Positions 1-5,413 of a stretch of 5,413 nt of DNA are shown in pieces (within the stretch, counting starts at the first letter, position 1; every line of letters begins with the position of its first letter). This DNA is from an uncultured Opitutia bacterium (GTDB lineage: Bacteria > Verrucomicrobiota > Verrucomicrobiia > Opitutales > Coraliomargaritaceae), in contig CALBPO010000279.1 of NCBI GenBank assembly GCA_937899295.1, forward strand, positions 1 through 5,413, written 5' to 3'. Position numbers and translations under genes: made by a program. The notes beneath the pieces are model-generated. The model worked only from the letters and a program-made list of their open reading frames with translations. It did no database searches and had not been told where the DNA came from.

Positions 1-1122
<1,122 letters not shown>

Positions 1123-1124
1123 TT

Positions 1125-1146
1125 AAAAATTTCTCAATGAATTGAG
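1125..1146 (-). terminator. Weak stem-loop with a T-tract between mnmA and xth (tentative)
   Basis: On the minus strand 1146-1133 reads CTCAATTCATTGAG. It can form a 5-bp stem (CTCAA/TTGAG) with a UUCA loop, followed by AAA and then five T residues (1129-1125). It lies after the mnmA stop and before the xth start, so it could end or attenuate mnmA transcription. The stem is short and AT-rich and the U-tract is offset by three bases, so it may equally be a chance palindrome or a protein-binding site in the xth leader. A further CTCAATT copy lies at 1118-1124 on the plus strand. I see no other structure or convincing gene in the 1081-1260 spacer. Confidence 0.22.
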
Positions 1147-1260
1147 CGTTTCAAAAATTACGCCGTAGTCCTTAATTCTAAAGGTAGCCTTAGCAGCGTT
1201 AGTGCTCGGCCTGGCTGCCATGCCATGTGTATCACGGCTCACGGTTTTTAGACTGCGTGC

Positions 1261-2331
1261 TTATTTGTAAAAGCCGCCGCCAAGCAGTTGTTCGCCGTCG
1301 TAAAGAGCGAGAATCTGTCCGGGGGAGAGCGCACGTTGCGGTTTGTCGAAAGTCACCTTTGCACGATTGTCGTCGATCGGCATATAAGTAATTTTTTGTG
1401 AAGGATCGCGGTAGCGTGGCTTAGCCAGCAAGCGGCAAGACTTGCTCACCGGGCGATTGAGAAAGCTCAAGCCATAGACTTCGACTTCTGAGGTAAAGAG
1501 TCCCGGAGAGTCGAGTTGATCAAACGCGACGATGAGTTCGTTTCGCTCCATGTCTAGGCCAGTCACCACGTAGAACTCGTTATCCGTATTCGATGGCACG
1601 CCGATGCCGCGTCGTTGCCCAGTGGTGTAGCGATGTAGGCCGCGATGTTGACCAAGCACTTCGCCTTCTGGATTCACGATGTTGCCTGGCTTGTCTTCAA
1701 TGTAGTGCTCTAAAAAACGGCTGATATTCATGTCGCCAAGGAAGCAGATACCTTGGCTGTCTTTTTTCGTAGCGTTGGGTAAGTTTTGCTCCAGCGCGAT
1801 CGCGCGCACGCGGTGCTTTTTGAGTTCGCCTAAAGGAAAGAGCGCGTTCCGGATTTGTGCTTGGCGTAGTAGAGCGAGGAAGTAGGTCTGGTCCTTGTTT
1901 TTGTCGAGACCTTCAAGTAGGTCTTGGCTGCCATCGTTTTTGGTCAGCTTACGCACGTAGTGCCCTGTCGCTATCCCGTCGAAGCCCGCGTCGAGCGCGT
2001 AGTCTAGAAAGGTACCAAACTTCATCTCGCGGTTACACATGATATCTGGGTTGGGCGTGATACCGCGTTGGTAGCCGTCGACCAAGTAGTTGACCACGTG
2101 CTCTCGGTATTCGTTGACCAGATTGACGATTTCGTAGTCAATTCCGAGATGCGTGGCCACCGCGCGGGAGTCTTCGATATCCTGCTGAGCAGGGCAATCG
2201 GCTAGCGGCATTTCCTCATTCATCCATGTCCTGATGTAGGCGCCCGAGATTTCATAACCTTGCTCTTTAAGAAGGCAAGCTGCCACGGCGCTGTCGACAC
2301 CGCCCGAGAGCGCTACAAGGATTTTCTTCAT
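1261..2331 (-). CDS. mnmA: tRNA-specific 2-thiouridylase MnmA
   Basis: MnmA makes the 2-thiouridine at wobble position 34 of tRNAs for Lys, Glu and Gln. It adenylates the uridine with ATP and then transfers persulfide sulfur supplied by a desulfurase relay; cytoplasmic. The protein has 356 residues from the ATG at 2331, the normal family length. The N-terminal ATP-pyrophosphatase PP-loop is SGGVDS at residues 9-14. The two catalytic cysteines are in place: C99 in [14 protein letters not shown] and C196 in [10 protein letters not shown]. The central tRNA-binding part contains [12 protein letters not shown] (about 234-245), and the C-terminal beta-barrel ends in [24 protein letters not shown] at 2358 is in frame, but the ATG at 2331 gives [16 protein letters not shown], the standard N-terminus. 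No Shine-Dalgarno is visible. It is divergent from the GH13 gene, and xth follows on the same strand after a spacer, so co-transcription is possible but not shown. Confidence 0.97.
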   Translation of the reverse strand: MKKILVALSGGVDSAVAACLLKEQGYEISGAYIRTWMNEEMPLADCPAQQDIEDSRAVATHLGIDYEIVNLVNEYREHVVNYLVDGYQRGITPNPDIMCNREMKFGTFLDYALDAGFDGIATGHYVRKLTKNDGSQDLLEGLDKNKDQTYFLALLRQAQIRNALFPLGELKKHRVRAIALEQNLPNATKKDSQGICFLGDMNISRFLEHYIEDKPGNIVNPEGEVLGQHRGLHRYTTGQRRGIGVPSNTDNEFYVVTGLDMERNELIVAFDQLDSPGLFTSEVEVYGLSFLNRPVSKSCRLLAKPRYRDPSQKITYMPIDDNRAKVTFDKPQRALSPGQILALYDGEQLLGGGFYK

Positions 2332-2338
2332 CTGCCGT

Positions 2339-2368
2339 AGAGTAAGTCGTCGCCGCAACTGGCGTCAA
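2339..2368 (-). promoter_or_regulatory. Possible sigma-70 type promoter for mnmA (tentative)
   Basis: On the minus strand TTGACG (2368-2363) resembles a -35 box. After an 18-base gap TACTCT (2344-2339) matches three of six bases of TATAAT. Only seven bases then separate it from the mnmA ATG, so transcription would begin at or very near the start codon, giving a nearly leaderless message. The -35 is good and the -10 poor, so this is a weak prediction. I found no convincing promoter for the divergent GH13 gene in the same 120-base gap. Confidence 0.2.
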
Positions 2369-2451
2369 CTATCTGAAGGCTTTGATTTTTCGAGATTCTC
2401 CGGAATGGGTATTGCGCTTGCTAGGCACTCCCGCAAAAAAGAAATCACAGC

Positions 2452-4881
2452 ATGGCTAAGGAAACGGAACAAATCGCACACGCATTTTGGGAATCAAGGG
2501 ACACGGGCTTGATCTTTCTCTCTTCGAATTGGTGTAGCACGACGGCCTTGCCGCCGCTTTTACTCGGTCCTAGAGAGCAGCCATTTTCGAGATTGGAGCG
2601 CTTGTCACCAGAGGAGAGCGGAAGTTTTTGTCGTTACTACCGTCGTAATAATAGTTGGGTTTTTGCCGTCCACTCGAGCCGCCATCCACAACTTTTGGAC
2701 CGCCAAGTCCGCGTTTTCCTAGGTAGTGACATTAGCAATTGGGAAAAAGCCGTTGGGCAACCACAGTGGGAGCTCAAGCCGACCTCTGGTGATCCCGAGA
2801 CGACTTACGAGTTGCACGTGCCGCTCGAGTTAATACCAGATGGTAAGGAATTCGCTTTCAAGTTCGTCACCGACAAGGGAGAATGGCTCGATGTGCCGGA
2901 TAGTGCGCTTAACCTTGCCAATCGTGAAGGCGCTTTGAATTTTCAGTTCGATCCAGAGCAAACTGGCACGCACATCTTCCGTTTCCATACACCGCAAGGC
3001 TACGAGCCCGTCGGCAACGAGAAAATCATCTGGCGCGATACCGAGATCAAAGAAGCGCATGAATTGCCCCATACGCAGTTTCTCACTATGGCGAAAACAG
3101 ATCTCGAGCTTGGTGCCATTGTAACGGGAGACATTACGACTTTCCGCCTCTTCGCGCCACGTGCGACTTCAGTTGAAGTATGCTACGGTCAAAACTTGGA
3201 TGGCAGTGATGCCGTGACCAGATCTATGGCTTGTATCGATGGACGCACTTGGGAGCTGATTATTGATCAAAATCTTGACAACTATTACTATTCTTATCGC
3301 GTTAGCGGTTTAAACATCGAGGGCACTTCGCATTTTGATGATTCGTTTCCGATTCTGGATCCCTACGCCAAGGCCTGTGTCGGTCCCCGTGGCCCTGGTA
3401 TCGTGGTCGCGCCCGAACGTCTGGCCAAAGTTGAGCAAGCCTTCATCCCACCGGCTTGGCACGATCTCGTAATACTCGAAGCCCACGTGCGCGATCTGAC
3501 AGCCCATGCCCCGATTGCTCTAACTACCGAGGAACGCTCAGGCTATACGGGCTTACGCAAATGGCTCAAAGCAGAAGGCTCCTATTTGAAAGAGATCGGT
3601 GTCAACGCGGTTGAATTGCAGCCAATTCAAGAGTTTGATAATGAAAAACCTGAGGACTACCACTGGGGCTACATGACGGTGAACTACTTTTCGCCCGAGA
3701 GCAGCTACGCTTTGGAGCCAGAGAAGGCTTCTCAGGTCGAAGAATTTCGCGCCTTGGTTAAAGACTTCCACGAGCAAGATATGGCCGTGATCATCGACGT
3801 GGTCTACAATCACGTAGGGGAGCCCAATCACCTACTATTTATAGATAAATATTATTACTTCCACCTCAATAATGGTAATGATCTGATGAATTGGAGCGGC
3901 TGCGGCAATGATCTTCGTTGTGATACGCCTATGGGGCGTCGCTTGATCATCGATAGTTTGAAGCATCTCGTCGAAGCATACGATGTGGATGGTTTCCGTT
4001 TTGATCTTGCCGAGCTGATTGGCATCGAAGTATTGCGCGATATCGAAGTGGAACTCAAAGATGTAAAACCTTCGCTTATCCTAATCGCAGAGCCCTGGAG
4101 CTTTCGTGGTCACATTCAGGAAGAGCTTAAAGAGACCGGCTTTGCCTCGTGGAACGACGGTTACCGGGAGTGCATTGCTAAGTATGTCAAAGGCGAGGGT
4201 AATCAGGATATTCTCCGGCACTTCGTCTCAGGTTCTCCTGGAACGACGCGCTTCGCAGCGCAGACTATTAATTACACTGAGTCGCATGATGATCATTGTT
4301 GGCTCGACCGTATCACCGAGCGACCTAACGGGGATGGCTCTGACCCCACATTATTGGACCGCCGTCGTACGCACTTGATGGCATCACTTCTCTTCGCCTC
4401 GCTCGGTGTACCAATGCTTTCGCAGGGGCAGGACTTTTTGCGTTCAAAGCGTGGTATTGAAAACACCTATCAGCGTGGCGACATTAATGCACTCGATTAT
4501 AATCGCCGTTATGCCTATTCAGGTACGCATGGCTCCTTTCGCGACTGGATACACTTCCGCCGTTCGGATTTGGGGAAAGCCCTCCGCTTCGACGGTGCCC
4601 AGAGGGAGAGCTATATGCAGTTTTACTTCGCCGAAGGTTCGAGTGCGGCGGTCGTAATTTTCAATGCTGACAAATCCGTCGACGCGCCCCAGCTTATTTA
4701 TGCGATTAACCCGCATCTCGAATATGCCGACATCGACTGCGAGGATCTACAGCCAGAAAAGCTAAAACAAATCGCCGACCAAGAACGTTTTTGCCTGGAT
4801 GGTATCGGCTCAGCTCGTATCCCAATTACGGATACAAAAATTCACTTGCCGCCTTTGAGTTGTGGCTTGTGGGTAGAGTAG
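2452..4881 (+). CDS. GH13 alpha-glucan debranching enzyme, pullulanase type I-like
   Basis: Glycoside hydrolase family 13 protein of 809 residues, most like type I pullulanases/debranching enzymes that hydrolyse alpha-1,6 branches in glycogen or starch. The four GH13 regions are present: DVVYNH (449-454), GFRFD with nucleophile D518, AEPW with acid/base E547, and SHDDH with the transition-state Asp at D613. YHWGY (403-407) sits where pullulanases have [24 protein letters not shown] (657-673) matches the pullulanase GQEF/R.K.G.ENSY segment. In order I see an unplaced N-terminus (1-85), a beta-rich segment resembling a starch-binding sandwich (about 86-180), a CBM48-like domain (about 220-305, with [14 protein letters not shown]), the catalytic barrel (about 335-700) and a C-terminal beta domain. 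There is no signal peptide, so it is probably cytoplasmic and acts on stored glycogen or imported maltodextrin. The first in-frame ATG lies at 2452, without a clear Shine-Dalgarno. It is divergent from mnmA. The GH13 call is secure; the exact bond specificity (pullulanase, isoamylase-like or other) is inferred. Confidence 0.9.
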   Translation: MAKETEQIAHAFWESRDTGLIFLSSNWCSTTALPPLLLGPREQPFSRLERLSPEESGSFCRYYRRNNSWVFAVHSSRHPQLLDRQVRVFLGSDISNWEKAVGQPQWELKPTSGDPETTYELHVPLELIPDGKEFAFKFVTDKGEWLDVPDSALNLANREGALNFQFDPEQTGTHIFRFHTPQGYEPVGNEKIIWRDTEIKEAHELPHTQFLTMAKTDLELGAIVTGDITTFRLFAPRATSVEVCYGQNLDGSDAVTRSMACIDGRTWELIIDQNLDNYYYSYRVSGLNIEGTSHFDDSFPILDPYAKACVGPRGPGIVVAPERLAKVEQAFIPPAWHDLVILEAHVRDLTAHAPIALTTEERSGYTGLRKWLKAEGSYLKEIGVNAVELQPIQEFDNEKPEDYHWGYMTVNYFSPESSYALEPEKASQVEEFRALVKDFHEQDMAVIIDVVYNHVGEPNHLLFIDKYYYFHLNNGNDLMNWSGCGNDLRCDTPMGRRLIIDSLKHLVEAYDVDGFRFDLAELIGIEVLRDIEVELKDVKPSLILIAEPWSFRGHIQEELKETGFASWNDGYRECIAKYVKGEGNQDILRHFVSGSPGTTRFAAQTINYTESHDDHCWLDRITERPNGDGSDPTLLDRRRTHLMASLLFASLGVPMLSQGQDFLRSKRGIENTYQRGDINALDYNRRYAYSGTHGSFRDWIHFRRSDLGKALRFDGAQRESYMQFYFAEGSSAAVVIFNADKSVDAPQLIYAINPHLEYADIDCEDLQPEKLKQIADQERFCLDGIGSARIPITDTKIHLPPLSCGLWVE

Positions 4882-4926
4882 ATTTACTAATGAGGGAATA
4901 GAAATCTAGCTAGGAACCGCGTTCGC

Positions 4927-5253
4927 CTAGTGTGCAAACTCGTATTGCTTAGAGGCTTTGCTAGTCACTTCTACCCACTCATCCCAAGTTATTTTGAGCG
5001 ATGCGCGGAGTGATTTGACCTCTTTTTGTAACTGCTTTTTCTGGTCAGCGCTGGCTTGTTTGAGCTCGCGGAGTTTTGCCATTAGGACGGCTGACTTTTC
5101 TTCGAATGCGAAGGAGATTTCTTCGAGTTTAACTTTAAGCTCGGTGGCGCGTTCGTCCATATCGTGGCTGATGTGCTCTAGGATCATTTTCTTATCTTTC
5201 GAGACGAGCGATTTCAGGACAGTTACCTCGTTGATCACACGCAAGCCTTTCAC
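4927..5253 (-). CDS. Small charged coiled-coil protein of unknown function
   Basis: I do not recognise this gene. From the GTG at 5253 it encodes 108 residues. Residues about 30-88 are rich in Lys, Glu, Leu and Ala with heptad-like spacing (MDERATELKVKLEEI onward), suggesting a long coiled coil, and the end is WDEWVEVTSKASKQYEFAH. There is no signal peptide or membrane segment. It converges on the GH13 gene with 45 bases between stops and no clear terminator. The start is uncertain. The same frame stays open upstream to a TGA at 5392-5394 and there encodes protein-like sequence with RNGIRWYHFDPTKWTIW, but that stretch has no ATG, GTG or TTG. Either the GTG is the true start, overlapping the previous ORF's TAG by one base, or the gene begins in the other frame and is frameshifted. 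An internal ATG at 5187 is a further option. Confidence 0.55.
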   Translation of the reverse strand: MKGLRVINEVTVLKSLVSKDKKMILEHISHDMDERATELKVKLEEISFAFEEKSAVLMAKLRELKQASADQKKQLQKEVKSLRASLKITWDEWVEVTSKASKQYEFAH

Positions 5254-5413
5254 TAGCCCGAGTTTTGCAGCCGTCCAGATGGTCCATTTAGTCGGATCAA
5301 AGTGATACCAGCGAATGCCGTTACGGTAGTCGGCGGCGAAGGCGTGTACGGAAGCCCCGTCTTCAGCGCCTCCTTCCTCTTCTTCTCCTGCTCACGCATC
5401 GCCTCCTTCTGCT
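5253..5413 (-). CDS. Partial ORF at the window edge: 3' end of an upstream gene, or the front of the coiled-coil gene in a shifted frame
   Basis: Reading in from the right edge, an open frame of 52 codons starts QKEAMREQEKKRKEALKTG, continues LPYTPSPPTT and ends at a TAG (5255-5253). It is partial at its 5' end. The Lys/Glu-rich first half looks like protein. The second half, downstream of about 5330, looks poor and uses codons such as CGA, CTA and GGA, while the neighbouring frame over the same bases reads RNGIRWYHFDPTKWTIW with common codons. Coding thus seems to pass from this frame to the downstream one between about 5391 and 5330, as expected if one base is missing, possibly in the purine-rich GAG/AAG tract at 5365-5393. 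Otherwise this is a separate gene whose TAG overlaps the next GTG by one base. No function can be given. Confidence 0.35.
   Translation of the reverse strand, partial: QKEAMREQEKKRKEALKTGLPYTPSPPTTVTAFAGITLIRLNGPSGRLQNSG

Noticed and set aside
4106..4657. Plus-strand ORFs inside the debranching enzyme gene
   Set aside because: They are shifted-frame shadows of GH13 sequence that contains region IV and the SQGQDF motif; compositions are Arg/Ser-rich and unlike real proteins.
4906..4924. CTAGCTAG palindrome and GAACCGCGTTC inverted repeat between the convergent stops, as a terminator
   Set aside because: The repeat arms are only four bases and no T-tract follows on either strand, so an intrinsic terminator cannot be supported.
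4958..5305. Plus-strand ORF of 115 codons opposite the coiled-coil gene
   Set aside because: It is Ser-rich with long hydrophobic runs, the usual look of the antisense of a Lys/Glu/Leu coiled coil, and lacks a convincing start context.

Overview
The window holds three well-supported protein genes, one unidentified small gene and one gene remnant. All parts look bacterial. The RpoB-like segment, the PP-loop tRNA thiouridylase and the cytoplasmic-looking glycogen/starch GH13 enzyme suggest a Gram-negative bacterium. The flavour of the proteins, for example the WMNEE...DCP stretch of MnmA, leads me to guess Verrucomicrobiota, but that is inference from memory and not a search result. No start codon here is preceded by a clear Shine-Dalgarno sequence.

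Layout from left to right: (1) Positions 1-300, minus strand, carry a decayed 3' piece of rpoB (RNA polymerase beta subunit). (2) Directly upstream in the same frame lies a complete exodeoxyribonuclease III/AP endonuclease gene (xth). Its own stop codon is gone and reading runs into the rpoB piece, ending at a TAA that replaces a conserved RpoB leucine. (3) After a 180-base spacer comes mnmA (tRNA 2-thiouridylase), also on the minus strand. (4) A divergent 120-base intergenic region separates mnmA from a long plus-strand GH13 gene of the pullulanase/debranching type. (5) The GH13 gene converges on a small minus-strand coiled-coil gene of unknown function. The upstream side of that gene shows either a stop/start overlap with another ORF or a frameshift near the right window edge.

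The genes do not form one pathway. xth serves base excision repair, mnmA wobble-uridine thiolation in tRNA, and the GH13 enzyme alpha-glucan turnover. The most notable feature is the in-frame xth-rpoB junction. RpoB similarity continues past the stop codon to the window edge, which points to a partial rpoB duplication joined to xth and now decaying, or to an assembly chimera. I saw no tRNA, rRNA, CRISPR array, insertion sequence or clear defence system.
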